A stretch of 64,000 nt of DNA. Source: Sphingobacterium alkalisoli. Lineage in GTDB: Bacteria > Bacteroidota > Bacteroidia > Sphingobacteriales > Sphingobacteriaceae. The notes below the pieces were generated by a model. It saw only the letters and a list, made by a program, of their open reading frames with translations, made no database searches and had not been told where the DNA came from. Where the stretch lies: NCBI RefSeq assembly GCF_005049105.1, contig NZ_SUKA01000004.1, positions 372,001 through 436,000 of the forward strand, in the 5' to 3' direction. Made by a program: the position numbers and the translations under genes. Positions 1-9,236 of the stretch are shown one piece after another (position 1 is the stretch's first letter; every line of letters begins with the position of its first letter).

Positions 1-55
1 GATGAATAATAATAAAAGAATCGGGCTTACGAGCTCAAGAAGTAATCTTATCTGT

Positions 56-817
56 ATGAAAAAATTAACTGTTGTTGGTATTATGTTCTGCTTTTCCATT
101 TTAGCACAGGCACAAGAAACTCAAATCATAGCACATCGAGGCGCTTGGAAGAACACGAAATCTCCCCAAAATTCGATCGCCGCTTTACGTGATGCTATTG
201 CTCAAGAAGTCTGGGGAGCTGAATTTGATGTTCACCTTACGAAAGATGACGTATTGGTTGTAAACCACGATAATGATTTTCAGGGAATAGATATCGCGAC
301 CTCCACGTATAACGAACTATTAGCTAAGAAACATCCCAACGGTGAACAGATCTCGACAGCTGAAGCATACCTGAAAGAAGGTCTCAAGCAGAACAAAACA
401 AAGATGATATTTGAACTGAAGACAAACAGGTTAGGTGTAGACCGCACACTTAAATCAGTCGAAATCGCCCTCGCTCTGGTAAAAAAGCTTAAAGCAGTAC
501 CCTTAACTGAATTTATTGCATTTAGTTATGATGCCTGCCTGCATTTCAGAGCGTTGGACAAAAACATTCCGATACATTATTTAAACGGTGACAAAAGTCC
601 TCAACAAATAAAAGACGCCAATCTGACGGGGATTGATTACCATTTTTCCGTTTTTAAAAACAATACGGATTGGATTTCTACCGCCAAAACCTTCGGACTC
701 AAAACAAACGTATGGACAGTTAATACGGAAGAAGACATGCACTATTTTATAGATAAAGGTATTGATTATATCACTACAGACGAACCCGAAAAGCTGCATT
801 CTTTAATAAAAAAATAA
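56..817 (+). CDS. Secreted glycerophosphodiester phosphodiesterase family protein
   Basis: Predicted to hydrolyse glycerophosphodiesters outside the cytoplasm to glycerol-3-phosphate and an alcohol. An in-frame ATG at position 2 exists, but the ATG at 56 begins a clean signal peptide (MKKLTVV... ending AQAQ), so 56 is preferred. The mature protein opens with the GDPD signature IIAHRGAW, with His27 and Arg28 as catalytic/metal residues, followed by SPQNS in place of the usual PENT, and AEFDVHLTKDD supplying the acidic metal ligands. The length of about 253 residues suits a single-domain GDPD. A secreted EEP phosphatase follows after 26 nt, suggesting an operon for phosphodiester breakdown. The family is clear; the substrate is not. 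The upstream context lies outside the window. Confidence 0.88.
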   Translation: MKKLTVVGIMFCFSILAQAQETQIIAHRGAWKNTKSPQNSIAALRDAIAQEVWGAEFDVHLTKDDVLVVNHDNDFQGIDIATSTYNELLAKKHPNGEQISTAEAYLKEGLKQNKTKMIFELKTNRLGVDRTLKSVEIALALVKKLKAVPLTEFIAFSYDACLHFRALDKNIPIHYLNGDKSPQQIKDANLTGIDYHFSVFKNNTDWISTAKTFGLKTNVWTVNTEEDMHYFIDKGIDYITTDEPEKLHSLIKK

Positions 818-843
818 GCAAAAAACCATATCATCTACACGCT

Positions 844-1680
844 ATGAAACATTTCTTACTGACATCTTTCTTTATCCTTTTCGCTGTATGTGCTTTTGCA
901 CAAGAGATTAATGTGGCATCCTTCAATATCCGCCTGAAGACAGACGGAGATGTCGGCAACCTTTGGCAAGATCGAAAAGAAGCAGTTTGCAATTTAATTA
1001 GCTATCATGAATTTGACATCTTCGGTATACAAGAAGGCTTTAGCGATCAAGTTAAGGATATGCAGCAATTGCTTCCTAATTTCGATTATGTAGGTGTAGG
1101 TCGTGATGATGGTGCAGAAAAAGGAGAACATTCTGCCATTTTTTATAATAAAACCCGGTTTGATGTGATTAAAAGTGGAACTTTTTGGCTTTCCGCTACA
1201 GATACAGAAAAACCCAATAAAGGATGGGATGCCGCTCTTCCGAGAATCTGTACCTGGGGGATATTTAAAGATAAAGAAAGCAATAAATCTTTTATACTAA
1301 TGAATACCCATTTCGATCACGTGGGTGTACAGGCACGAAAAGAAAGTGCTAAATTGATATTAAGCAAAGCAACCGAATTTGCCACTGAGCTTCCACTTAT
1401 TCTAACAGGGGATTTTAATGTTGACGAAACAAACGAAGCATATTTCACGCTTGCAAACAGCGGAGTAGTAGAAGATGCGCTCACCAAATCCAAAATCGTC
1501 TATACACCAAATTCTACCTTTAATAACTGGGGAAAAAGTATAAAACCAAGTGGTCGGATAGATCATATTTTTATTACACCCCATTTTAATGTAGAAAAGT
1601 ACGGCATCCTAACAGACACTTATATCGGCAAGTATCCCTCAGATCATTTCCCTGTCGCGGCTCGATTGATGTGGCGATAA
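844..1680 (+). CDS. Secreted endonuclease/exonuclease/phosphatase (EEP) family protein
   Basis: A metal-dependent phosphoesterase of the DNase I/inositol-phosphatase fold. The signal peptide is MKHFLLTSF... ending AFAQ. The family motifs occur in order: SFNIRLKTD, GIQEG (metal-binding Glu), MNTHFDHVG, TGDFNVDE (catalytic Asp/Asn) and the terminal SDHFPVAARL with the catalytic Asp-His. The 278 residues match the single-domain family. It lies 26 nt after the GDPD gene on the same strand and is probably co-transcribed. Secreted members of this subgroup act on phosphodiesters or phosphomonoesters of lipids, sugars or nucleic acids. The sequence does not say which. Confidence 0.88.
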   Translation: MKHFLLTSFFILFAVCAFAQEINVASFNIRLKTDGDVGNLWQDRKEAVCNLISYHEFDIFGIQEGFSDQVKDMQQLLPNFDYVGVGRDDGAEKGEHSAIFYNKTRFDVIKSGTFWLSATDTEKPNKGWDAALPRICTWGIFKDKESNKSFILMNTHFDHVGVQARKESAKLILSKATEFATELPLILTGDFNVDETNEAYFTLANSGVVEDALTKSKIVYTPNSTFNNWGKSIKPSGRIDHIFITPHFNVEKYGILTDTYIGKYPSDHFPVAARLMWR

Positions 1681-1681
1681 A

Positions 1682-1700
1682 TAAAGCAAAAATTGCTTTA
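1682..1700 (+). terminator. Weak stem-loop after the EEP gene
   Basis: TAAAGCAA and TTGCTTTA form an 8-bp perfect stem around an AAA loop, directly after the EEP stop codon. The stem is AT-rich and lacks a long T run, so its strength as a terminator is uncertain. Confidence 0.35.
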
Positions 1701-1707
1701 GTATTAG

Positions 1708-1715
1708 TATGTTTG
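1708..1715 (+). promoter_or_regulatory. TAnnTTTG promoter element for the DUF4197 gene
   Basis: TATGTTTG matches the Bacteroidota -7 consensus TAnnTTTG and lies 41 nt before the DUF4197 start codon. No convincing -33 TTTG sits at the expected distance. Confidence 0.4.
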
Positions 1716-1756
1716 CAAGTAGATAATAGTGAACGTGCATACTAAAAAATAAACGG

Positions 1757-2518
1757 ATGAAAATATATCAGTTTTTGGTCTTAGGTACAGTTACATTACC
1801 CCTATTTTTGGGATGTGAAACGATGAGCCAGATCGCGAGCAACATGCCAAATACCACTACAGGTACTACTCGCCCCTCGACGACAGGCTCGGTTACACAG
1901 ACCGAAGCTGCTACCGGTATCAAACAGGCATTGGGTAATGGCCTAAACAACAGCATCAATGCACTATCTATAAAGGATGGTTTTTTGGGCAATGCTGCCG
2001 TAAAAATCTTAATGCCCGCGGAAGCGCAGCAGGTAGAGAAAACATTACGTTCTATAGGAATGGGATCATTGGTCGATAACTTTGTGACAAGTTTGAATCG
2101 CGCTGCAGAATCAGCCGTAAAAGAAGCCGCTCCTGTATTTGTCAATTCACTCTCCCAAATGACGGTAACCGATGCATTTAGTATTTTACTGGGCGCCCAA
2201 CAAGATGCTGCAACAACTTTTTTCAAAAGAACGACTTCTGCTACACTGGCTTCAAAATTTAGTCCTATTGTTGAATCTGCATTGGGCAAAAATAATGTAA
2301 GTACCTATTGGACGCAGCTAACATCAGCATACAACAATCTGCCGATTACGTCAAATAAAGTAACCACGGACCTCAATGCTTACGTAACTCAAAAAGCGAT
2401 AGACGGATTGTTTGTAAAAGTTGCGGAAGAAGAACTAAAAATTAGACAGAATATAGGAGGATCCCGCAATACAGGAATGTTACAAAAAGTATTCGGCTGG
2501 GTGGATGCACAGAAATAA
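1757..2518 (+). CDS. DUF4197 domain-containing lipoprotein
   Basis: Function unknown. The N-terminus is a lipoprotein signal with the cysteine at residue 20 (PLFLGC), followed by a low-complexity Thr/Ser-rich linker (about residues 30-50). The rest (about 52-250) matches DUF4197, an all-helical domain: EAATGIKQALGNGL, SIKDGFLGNAAVKILMP, and AFSILLGAQQDAAT. The length of 253 residues is normal for the family. It ends convergently against the sulfatase gene, sharing a stem-loop terminator, and is therefore not part of the rhamnogalacturonan cluster. Confidence 0.85.
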   Translation: MKIYQFLVLGTVTLPLFLGCETMSQIASNMPNTTTGTTRPSTTGSVTQTEAATGIKQALGNGLNNSINALSIKDGFLGNAAVKILMPAEAQQVEKTLRSIGMGSLVDNFVTSLNRAAESAVKEAAPVFVNSLSQMTVTDAFSILLGAQQDAATTFFKRTTSATLASKFSPIVESALGKNNVSTYWTQLTSAYNNLPITSNKVTTDLNAYVTQKAIDGLFVKVAEEELKIRQNIGGSRNTGMLQKVFGWVDAQK

Positions 2519-2550
2519 ATTGAAGGGTTAATCACCTAATCCTTCAATTT
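2517..2550. terminator. Bidirectional stem-loop between convergent genes
   Basis: AAATTGAAGG (2517-2526) pairs perfectly with CCTTCAATTT (2541-2550). The arms overlap the stop codons of the DUF4197 gene and of the sulfatase gene, as expected for a shared terminator. Confidence 0.6.
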
Positions 2551-4201
2551 ATTTATATCGTTCATTTGTTCTTTTGGTATCCAATTGTTCATATGGGATA
2601 ACACCGACACGCTCTGCCCATTTGTCGTAGATACCTACCATCTCTTTAAGAACCGTGGGATGCTTACTTTTCAGATCTGTTTGCTCCGCTCTATCAGACG
2701 ATAGATCATACAAAAACCATTCATTTTGCGGGTACTCCGCTACTATTTTCCATTTCCCGTTCCGTACTGCTTTATTTCCTTCGTGCTCAAAGCAAATCGC
2801 ACGTTCTTTCGCTTTTTCATTAGCTGTCCACGAAGAAACCAGAGAAATCCCTTCCATCGTCTGGATCGAATTGCCCTTGTAAGTTTTAGGATATGTTGCG
2901 CGGGCATATTCAATGATTGTCGGCATGATATCTACCAAGTGTGCAGGGCTTTCTATGCGCATTCCTTTTTGGATAAATTGTGGCCCATATGCAATAAAAG
3001 ATGTAGCATTACCACCTTCAAACTCCCAATGTTTATATTTACGGAAAGGCGTATTGCTGACTAATGCTCCTTCCGACCCATATGCCGTAAACGATTGTGG
3101 ATGACTGGCCGGAAATTCATTAGCAGCTAAGATCTCCGGTGTAAAACCTGCGTTGGTAATCGTTTCATTACTCGCACCATTATCGGATAGAAATATAAAA
3201 ATAGTATTTTCCAGCTCCCCGATTTCCTGCAAGCGTCGTTTGATCTTACCTACATTTTGATCTACCCGATCCACCATTGCTGCATACACTGCCATCTGCT
3301 CATCCCACCTCACCTTTTCCTCCCAAGAACAGTCTGCCCACTGCCGTATATTATCATCGAGAGCAGGCAAGGTGGTCCCTGAGGGAAACAACTTCAATTT
3401 CATTTGTTTATCGAAGCGCTTTTGGCGCACAACTTCCCATCCTTCCATATATTTACCCTTATATTTCGCAATATCTTCTGGCAGTGCATGCAAAGGCCAA
3501 TGGGGGGCTTGGTAGGCGATGTACATAAAAAAGGGATCGTTGTTGCGCTTCTTTACATGCTGGTCTATAAATTGTAACGCATAATCCGTGTACCCGTCTG
3601 TGGAATAGTATTCGGCAGGAGGTACAATCGCCTCATTATCCAATGCTATGGTTAATTTTTGTTTTGGTCTGTATGGCCTGTTCCCGAAATAACTATTCGC
3701 GCCATCGATCAATCCATAATAGCGATCGAAACCTCGCTGCAAAGGCCAGTTTTCCTTTGCTTGTCCCACGTGCCACTTTCCCGACATATATGTACCATAC
3801 CCGGCTTGTTGAAGCACTTCCGCCAAGGTAACTGTTTGGCGATTTAGATACCCTTGATATGCAGGATACGGCCGGGTATTCATCATGTCACCTACACCCG
3901 CCTGATGCGGATACACTCCAGTCAATAAGGATGCACGCGACGGGCAGCAGCGAGAAGCATTATAAAAGTTAGTCATCTTAACACCGCCTGTAGCCATTGT
4001 GTCCAGATTAGGGGTATTGATTTCTGAACCAAAACACCCCAAGTCCGAATAGCCCATATCATCTGTAAGAATCAATACAATGTTGGGACGGGTTTTCGTC
4101 TTTTTCGCCTGGCTATAAACAGCATTTCCCGTCAACAATACAGACAACACCGCTATAAGCAACTTCTTCATGTGTTGATTGATCATGGGTAGTTTATACA
4201 T
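2549..4201 (-). CDS. Secreted type I sulfatase (arylsulfatase family)
   Basis: Predicted to remove sulfate esters from a glycan. The start at 4201 overlaps the stop of the upstream acetylesterase gene by one base (TAATG), which favours it; the ATG ten codons later (MKKLLIAV) would give a more ordinary signal peptide. LILTDDMGYSD carries the metal-binding Asp47-Asp48. CCPSRASLLTG is the formylglycine signature, with Cys85 the residue to be oxidised. KWHVG and FLSDNGA supply further active-site residues. At 550 residues it is of normal family size. It is last in the minus-strand rhamnogalacturonan operon, which is odd because that polymer is not known to be sulfated. An anaerobic or FGE-type maturase is needed and is not in this window. 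Confidence 0.9.
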   Translation of the reverse strand: MYKLPMINQHMKKLLIAVLSVLLTGNAVYSQAKKTKTRPNIVLILTDDMGYSDLGCFGSEINTPNLDTMATGGVKMTNFYNASRCCPSRASLLTGVYPHQAGVGDMMNTRPYPAYQGYLNRQTVTLAEVLQQAGYGTYMSGKWHVGQAKENWPLQRGFDRYYGLIDGANSYFGNRPYRPKQKLTIALDNEAIVPPAEYYSTDGYTDYALQFIDQHVKKRNNDPFFMYIAYQAPHWPLHALPEDIAKYKGKYMEGWEVVRQKRFDKQMKLKLFPSGTTLPALDDNIRQWADCSWEEKVRWDEQMAVYAAMVDRVDQNVGKIKRRLQEIGELENTIFIFLSDNGASNETITNAGFTPEILAANEFPASHPQSFTAYGSEGALVSNTPFRKYKHWEFEGGNATSFIAYGPQFIQKGMRIESPAHLVDIMPTIIEYARATYPKTYKGNSIQTMEGISLVSSWTANEKAKERAICFEHEGNKAVRNGKWKIVAEYPQNEWFLYDLSSDRAEQTDLKSKHPTVLKEMVGIYDKWAERVGVIPYEQLDTKRTNERYK

Positions 4202-4986
4202 TATTTCAAATATTTCCGCAACTCCGCCTGCGTACTAAGATAGTCTGCCACCAGCTTCGCATTGAGCTGTGCCCCTGCTTTGAGGGTGTGCGTCGCATCT
4301 TTGTCACCGAAGTACTTATCCGCTACCTCTGCTTTACCAGCCTCTTCATACGCTTCAACAACCCTGTCCTGGAGGGGTAAAAACAACGCATTGGATTGAA
4401 CTGCGGCTTCTTTTGCCCACAATGCGTAATCTGAACGACGCACCTTTGCTCCTTCCCAAGCATTCCGGGGTATCGGTGAGCAAATAATAGCAATCCCTCC
4501 CTTGTCTTGCACATTTTTCACAAAGCGACGTAAATAGAATCCATAACTGTACACCATCTCGCGTTGTTTAAGCAGTGGATTATACACCTCTTTGTATTCA
4601 TCTCCATTACCTTTTATCGTACCTCTTGCGCGTAATGTATCCACAATCGGACTCGAGTCGTTGTGACCAAATTGCATGATGACAAAATCACCGGGTTTGA
4701 TCTCGTCTAGTACCTTTTGCCAAAGCTTTGGGTTATTATAATAGCTCCTTGTGCTCGTCCCGCCTAGGGCTCGATTTTCGACAGCTATTTTATTTAAATC
4801 AAAATATTCCGCTATAAAACTTGCCCATCCCCACTGTCCATTTGACCCATTGCCTTGACCGTTCTTTACCGTCGAATCACCGATAACAAATAGCGTTGGC
4901 TTCTTGCCATCGGCTATAAATGAAAAACTAAGGATGGTAACCAATACCAATCCAGCAGCGCATATTATATTCTTGAATATATTCAT
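4201..4986 (-). CDS. Rhamnogalacturonan acetylesterase (CE12-type SGNH hydrolase)
   Basis: Predicted to remove acetyl groups from rhamnogalacturonan I in the periplasm or at the surface. It has an N-terminal signal/anchor (residues 1-25), then LFVIGDSTV with nucleophile Ser38, a Gly in ENRALGGTS, the block III FGHND (Gly107-His108-Asn109), and a C-terminal Asp-x-x-His in DATHTLKAG. The order and spacing are those of CE12. It lies 2 nt after the second acetylesterase gene and is coupled to the sulfatase by TAATG. It is paralogous to the adjacent upstream gene, so the two may have different positional or glycan preferences. Confidence 0.88.
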   Translation of the reverse strand: MNIFKNIICAAGLVLVTILSFSFIADGKKPTLFVIGDSTVKNGQGNGSNGQWGWASFIAEYFDLNKIAVENRALGGTSTRSYYNNPKLWQKVLDEIKPGDFVIMQFGHNDSSPIVDTLRARGTIKGNGDEYKEVYNPLLKQREMVYSYGFYLRRFVKNVQDKGGIAIICSPIPRNAWEGAKVRRSDYALWAKEAAVQSNALFLPLQDRVVEAYEEAGKAEVADKYFGDKDATHTLKAGAQLNAKLVADYLSTQAELRKYLK

Positions 4987-4988
4987 AT

Positions 4989-5759
4989 CTAATTTAAATA
5001 CTTGGAAATGGGATGATTTATGGCCTTCAGCCCATCTACTACAGAAGCGGCATTCAGTTCAGCGCCCGCTTTGTTGGTATGTGTATGATCTCCAGGGAAG
5101 TACCTAGATTTCACCTCTTCAGGTCCAATCTGCTGATATTTATCTGCTGTAATACGGTTCAAATCGACAAAAGGTATACCCTGTTCTTCGGCTATCTGCT
5201 TCGCCCAAAGTCCAAAATCCTGGTCCGCACGTTTTACATTTCCGTCAGCATCCCATTGATTTCGTGGAATCATTGATAAGATCACAGGTCGCACGCCTTT
5301 CGATTTAGCGTCAATAATAAACCTTCTCAGGTTTTCTCCATAAGTACGAACCACTTCGGTTTTCCCTTTACCCCAATCTAGTACGATAGAATCCTGACCA
5401 ATCCCGCGCAATACTCCTCGGTATCCTTGTCGTGAAGTGTCGGGCTTACTTCCTTCGTTGTGTCCAAACTGAATCAATAAATAATCTCCTGGCTTAAATA
5501 ACGAATCAACCCTTGCCCAGCGTCCTTCCTTGACAAATGTACGGGTACTTCGACCTGCCATTGCATGGTTAGCAACATTGATTCTCGCCGTATCTAAAAA
5601 ACTTGATAACAGTGTCCCCCAGCCCCAATATTGATCATTGCTATTACGCACCGTTGAATCTCCAATGAGATAAATTGTCGGCTTACGCTGTAGCCCAAAA
5701 GAGAGGAGTACTACCCCGAGTACAACCGCTAAACCTATTTTTATTGCTTTTCTATTCAT
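4989..5759 (-). CDS. Rhamnogalacturonan acetylesterase (CE12-type), second copy
   Basis: A paralogue of the downstream neighbour. Features are the signal/anchor segment at residues 5-22, IYLIGDSTVRNS with nucleophile Ser35, MAGRSTRTF (block II), IQFGHNEGS (block III; the usual Asp after Asn is Glu) and PGDHTHTNKAGA with the catalytic Asp/His pair. At 256 residues it is a complete single-domain enzyme. It lies 16 nt downstream of the PL11 lyase gene in the same operon, consistent with deacetylating rhamnogalacturonan before or during lyase attack. Confidence 0.88.
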   Translation of the reverse strand: MNRKAIKIGLAVVLGVVLLSFGLQRKPTIYLIGDSTVRNSNDQYWGWGTLLSSFLDTARINVANHAMAGRSTRTFVKEGRWARVDSLFKPGDYLLIQFGHNEGSKPDTSRQGYRGVLRGIGQDSIVLDWGKGKTEVVRTYGENLRRFIIDAKSKGVRPVILSMIPRNQWDADGNVKRADQDFGLWAKQIAEEQGIPFVDLNRITADKYQQIGPEEVKSRYFPGDHTHTNKAGAELNAASVVDGLKAINHPISKYLN

Positions 5760-5775
5760 CGCTTTTTTCCTGTAT

Positions 5776-7638
5776 TTAGCGTGTTTTTTTCATTAACCGA
5801 TTGCTTTTTATGACACTCATATCGGGAGGCGTCTGCTTATCCATACCAGTGCCTAAGTAGAACCCCGTGTGTGGTGGTTGATTGTATCCCACATTTTGCC
5901 AGGCAATACTTAGTCGGTATTGCGAATCGTGCATCAGCGTGTACAATCTATGATCGGTCGGAATGGTCGTCGTATAGATGCGCAGCGACTGGTTATCATT
6001 TGCACGAAGGATGAGTTCCTCCCTCCAGTCACCCAAAATGTCTGCGCTCAGATTAGGCGTATTTTTGGTTCCGTTAATGGAGCTAGCTCCATCAGCTGTA
6101 AAGATTCTCCCTTGTTTATATTTCTCGATGTAGTTGCTGTTTAATAATTCCCTACTCAGGTCTCCATCCCACCATATTAGAAAGTTGGCCGCCCTTGGCG
6201 CAGGACCTACGGCTTTCCCCGCCGCATTATACACTTGTCGAGAACCAGACCACCACATATAAGCCCCTTTGGCATCAGGATCGATGTTTGCAGCTGCTCC
6301 GCGGCCGATATCTTCATCAATTCCACCTTTGAACAGAATCTTTCCGGTTTTTGCATCAAATAATGCCGCACCAATTTTTTTACGTTCATGTATTCCAAAC
6401 ACCTCCAAGCCGGGGTTATTCAAATCCAAATCCGTTACATGGAGTGCGTCGCCGTGCCCCAGTCCTGTCGAATATAGCCCCGTACCATCATCATCTACAC
6501 ACATGGATCCGAAAATAATCTCGTCTTTACCATCCCCGTCGACATCTGCTACAGCCAAACCATGGTTACCCTGCCCAGAGAATGGATTCTTACTACCTTC
6601 AGAATCAAATACCCATCGTTTCACGAGCTTCTTGTCTTTAAAATCCCAAGCGACCAAAACCGATCTTGCATAATAACCCCGCGTCATCACCACACTTGGA
6701 TTCTCACCATCTAAATACGCTACACCAGCTAGAAAACGATCTGCTCTATTTCCGTTGATATCGGTTGATCCACCTGTGGCCAATCCGCCCCAAGCACGCA
6801 TGTCATCACCACGACCAGGTTCATAGGTTACCGTATGAATTTCGCCTCCTGTGAGACCGTCAAATACCGTTAGGTATTCTGGCCCCTGCAGTATACGGCC
6901 AAATGTCCGTGATGAACGGACCGTATCACGCCAATCCATTTGCGGATCACCAATATAACTCCCTCGTCCATCTTTTGTACCATCCGCCGTTTTGCACACC
7001 AATTCAGCTCGGCCATCGCTGTCCAGATCGTACACCATAAATTGTGTGTAATGTGCCCCTTCACGAATATTTTTACCGAGATTAATCTCCCATAGAAACG
7101 TACCATCCAATTTATAAGCCTGTAGAATCGGCTCGGAGGTTAGTCCATTTTGTGAATTATCCGCTCCTCTACCTGTTTGATGTATAATGATCTCATATGC
7201 GCCATCTCCATCCAAATCCGCGACGGAAATATCACCAGGCGTATAATTTGCAGGTGTCTTTAACTTTAGCTCGAGGTATTGTTGTACTGCCTCCCCCTTT
7301 TTAATGACAAAAGCTTCCTTTTCCACAGCTCCATCAGCCGAGGTTACATAATAAGTAACATTTTTCGAAAAATCGACTTCCTGATCAGTAAAGTTGGTTC
7401 CCCGGCCTAATGGCATCGTATTCAATTTTTGATGCGGTCCATTATCGTACTGTCGATAGATATTAAAATCGATGTCCAAATTTTCATTTCCCAGAAGACG
7501 CCAACTGATGAACGCTGAAGTCTCGGAAGTCTTTACCGCAACCACCCCTCTATTAAGAAACTCCATCTTACGTTGGGCGTACACTCCATTTATCAGGGTA
7601 AATAAGAGGAAAAAGGTAATTATTGATTTGCTGTTCAT
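5776..7638 (-). CDS. Rhamnogalacturonan lyase, PL11 family (YesW/YesX-like)
   Basis: Predicted to cleave the rhamnose-galacturonate bond of rhamnogalacturonan I by beta-elimination. The signal peptide is MNSKSIITF... ending VYAQ. The N-terminal part, FLNRGVVAVKTSETS and FISWRLLG with FNIYRQ, is the PL11 beta-domain. The propeller follows, with calcium-binding Asp-rich loops such as DLDGDGAYEI, DLDSDGRAEL and DVDGDGKDEI. At 620 residues it is the family size. It stands between GH28 (43 nt upstream) and the CE12 pair (16 nt downstream). I cannot tell endo from exo action from sequence alone. Confidence 0.93.
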   Translation of the reverse strand: MNSKSIITFFLLFTLINGVYAQRKMEFLNRGVVAVKTSETSAFISWRLLGNENLDIDFNIYRQYDNGPHQKLNTMPLGRGTNFTDQEVDFSKNVTYYVTSADGAVEKEAFVIKKGEAVQQYLELKLKTPANYTPGDISVADLDGDGAYEIIIHQTGRGADNSQNGLTSEPILQAYKLDGTFLWEINLGKNIREGAHYTQFMVYDLDSDGRAELVCKTADGTKDGRGSYIGDPQMDWRDTVRSSRTFGRILQGPEYLTVFDGLTGGEIHTVTYEPGRGDDMRAWGGLATGGSTDINGNRADRFLAGVAYLDGENPSVVMTRGYYARSVLVAWDFKDKKLVKRWVFDSEGSKNPFSGQGNHGLAVADVDGDGKDEIIFGSMCVDDDGTGLYSTGLGHGDALHVTDLDLNNPGLEVFGIHERKKIGAALFDAKTGKILFKGGIDEDIGRGAAANIDPDAKGAYMWWSGSRQVYNAAGKAVGPAPRAANFLIWWDGDLSRELLNSNYIEKYKQGRIFTADGASSINGTKNTPNLSADILGDWREELILRANDNQSLRIYTTTIPTDHRLYTLMHDSQYRLSIAWQNVGYNQPPHTGFYLGTGMDKQTPPDMSVIKSNRLMKKTR

Positions 7639-7681
7639 AATCTGTTACATTATAACGTCAGTTAGACCATCTTCGTTCGGG

Positions 7682-9010
7682 TTACTTAATTTTTTTACCG
7701 TTTACCGTTACATTTTTCAGCTTGAAGTTGGAAATATATTCTTGGTGGATTTCAGGCTTTTTACTGGCGGTGATCGTCATATTTTCAAAGGTGAAATCGG
7801 ACAGAATATACTGTTCTGAATCATTAACATCGAAGATAACATCGCAATCCAGTTTGATGTTACGCATCGTTATATTTTTGGCATACGACATTTTAATTCC
7901 CTTTTCTCCCTTTAAATCAAAGAACTGTGTCCATGGTTTGATATGAAGAAAACTCGCAGCATTACCTGTGACATCTTCTATAATAATATTTTCATACAAT
8001 TGGGGTGTATCCGGGCGCATCTTTAACTGCAATACTTTCTTTGCGCCATCCACCGTATTCCGTCTAAATATAATGTTGTAGCTATGAATCGATTCACTAC
8101 CGCAAGTCAGCGTGCTGTGACAAAATCCAAAGGAGCAGTCTTCAATAATGACATTGTAGTTGGGACCGTTGTTATCATCTTTATCTGCTGTTGGCCCTTT
8201 ACCACCCTTTAATGCAATTGCATCGTCATTGACCGACATGTAGCAATTTCTAATATGTACATTATGGCAGGCATCGAGATCTACCGCATCGGAGCTTGGT
8301 GCTTTAACCGGTTTTTCGGGTGCAAATATATGGAGGTCTACGAGCTTTAAATTTTCGCATTTATAAAAGTGGGAAGTCCAAAATGGCGAATTGATCAATC
8401 GTATACCCGAGATCCGAACATCCTTGCTATTGGATACATACAATACCCTTGGGCGCATTTCGTCCATGTTGGTACATTTGGGATTAAATGCCCGACGGAG
8501 CCAAAATGCCTTCCAATACCGCAATCCATTTCCATTCAAGGTACCTTTACCAGACACTGTAAAACCGTCGACTGCATCAGCATTGACCAACGCACTAAAA
8601 TACTTCAATGTCTGCCCCTCCATTCGCGTTGTACGCAATTCGAAGTTACTGATATCATCACTTCCTTTCAACACCGCACCTTCTTCCAAATGCAAGTGTG
8701 TTTCGGGTTTGAAGAACAATGATCCACTTAAATAAGTTCCACGCGGAATAACCACTACACCACCACCCGCTTGATGCGCTTGATCGATAACGGCCTGTAT
8801 CTTCGATGTCTGGATGACCGTACTATCGTTTACCACATTAAAATCAGTGATGCGGTATTGCTTTCCCAATTTATTTATATCAGTAGGACTATCCTGACGA
8901 AACCAGTCGGGCACTGCTGTGCCATCCGGAAAACGATCTTGTGCTTGTAGGTTTGTACTTAAGCATGTTGCCATGCATGCAACGAAAAATTTCAAAAATG
9001 TGTTCTTCAT
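7682..9010 (-). CDS. Glycoside hydrolase family 28 (polygalacturonase / rhamnogalacturonan hydrolase-like)
   Basis: A right-handed beta-helix hydrolase acting on galacturonate-containing pectin. The signal peptide is MKNTFLKF... ending NLQA. The GH28 motifs appear as SDAVDLDACHN, SVNDDAIALKGG (catalytic Asp pair), FCHSTLTCGSE in the place of the usual GHG motif, and LQLKMRP in the place of RIK. The relaxed GHG and RIK motifs suggest a rhamnogalacturonan-type or exo-acting member and not a classic endopolygalacturonase. The length is 442 residues. It begins a sub-operon with the PL11 and CE12 genes; a 226-nt gap separates it from the GH2 gene, and repeats in that gap may be regulatory. Confidence 0.88.
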   Translation of the reverse strand: MKNTFLKFFVACMATCLSTNLQAQDRFPDGTAVPDWFRQDSPTDINKLGKQYRITDFNVVNDSTVIQTSKIQAVIDQAHQAGGGVVVIPRGTYLSGSLFFKPETHLHLEEGAVLKGSDDISNFELRTTRMEGQTLKYFSALVNADAVDGFTVSGKGTLNGNGLRYWKAFWLRRAFNPKCTNMDEMRPRVLYVSNSKDVRISGIRLINSPFWTSHFYKCENLKLVDLHIFAPEKPVKAPSSDAVDLDACHNVHIRNCYMSVNDDAIALKGGKGPTADKDDNNGPNYNVIIEDCSFGFCHSTLTCGSESIHSYNIIFRRNTVDGAKKVLQLKMRPDTPQLYENIIIEDVTGNAASFLHIKPWTQFFDLKGEKGIKMSYAKNITMRNIKLDCDVIFDVNDSEQYILSDFTFENMTITASKKPEIHQEYISNFKLKNVTVNGKKIK

Positions 9011-9082
9011 GTGTTCAATTTAGCGAAAAAACAATACCACTGTACTGCTCTAGGAATATAACCATGATAAATCTATCAACTA

Positions 9083-9113
9083 TATCCTGCACAAGCAACC
9101 TGTAGCATCCTGT
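9083..9113. promoter_or_regulatory. Paired ATCCTG repeats upstream of GH28
   Basis: TATCCTGC (9083-9090) and CATCCTGT (9106-9113) lie 73-103 nt before the GH28 start codon. The same core occurs twice upstream of the GH2 gene. They may be binding sites for the cluster's regulators. Confidence 0.3.
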
Positions 9114-9236
9114 TCCATCACCTTTATCGTTCTCCACTAACGTTACCCCCGCTTTTCCCTATTGTAAAAAGTTTGTTATCCGTACAATTTGGAGTTAGGT
9201 CGTAAGGAGCGAAACATCAATCATCTTTGATAAGCT

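Noticed and set aside
1768..2289. 173-codon minus-strand ORF
   Set aside because: Antisense to the DUF4197 lipoprotein gene, with no signal or motif.
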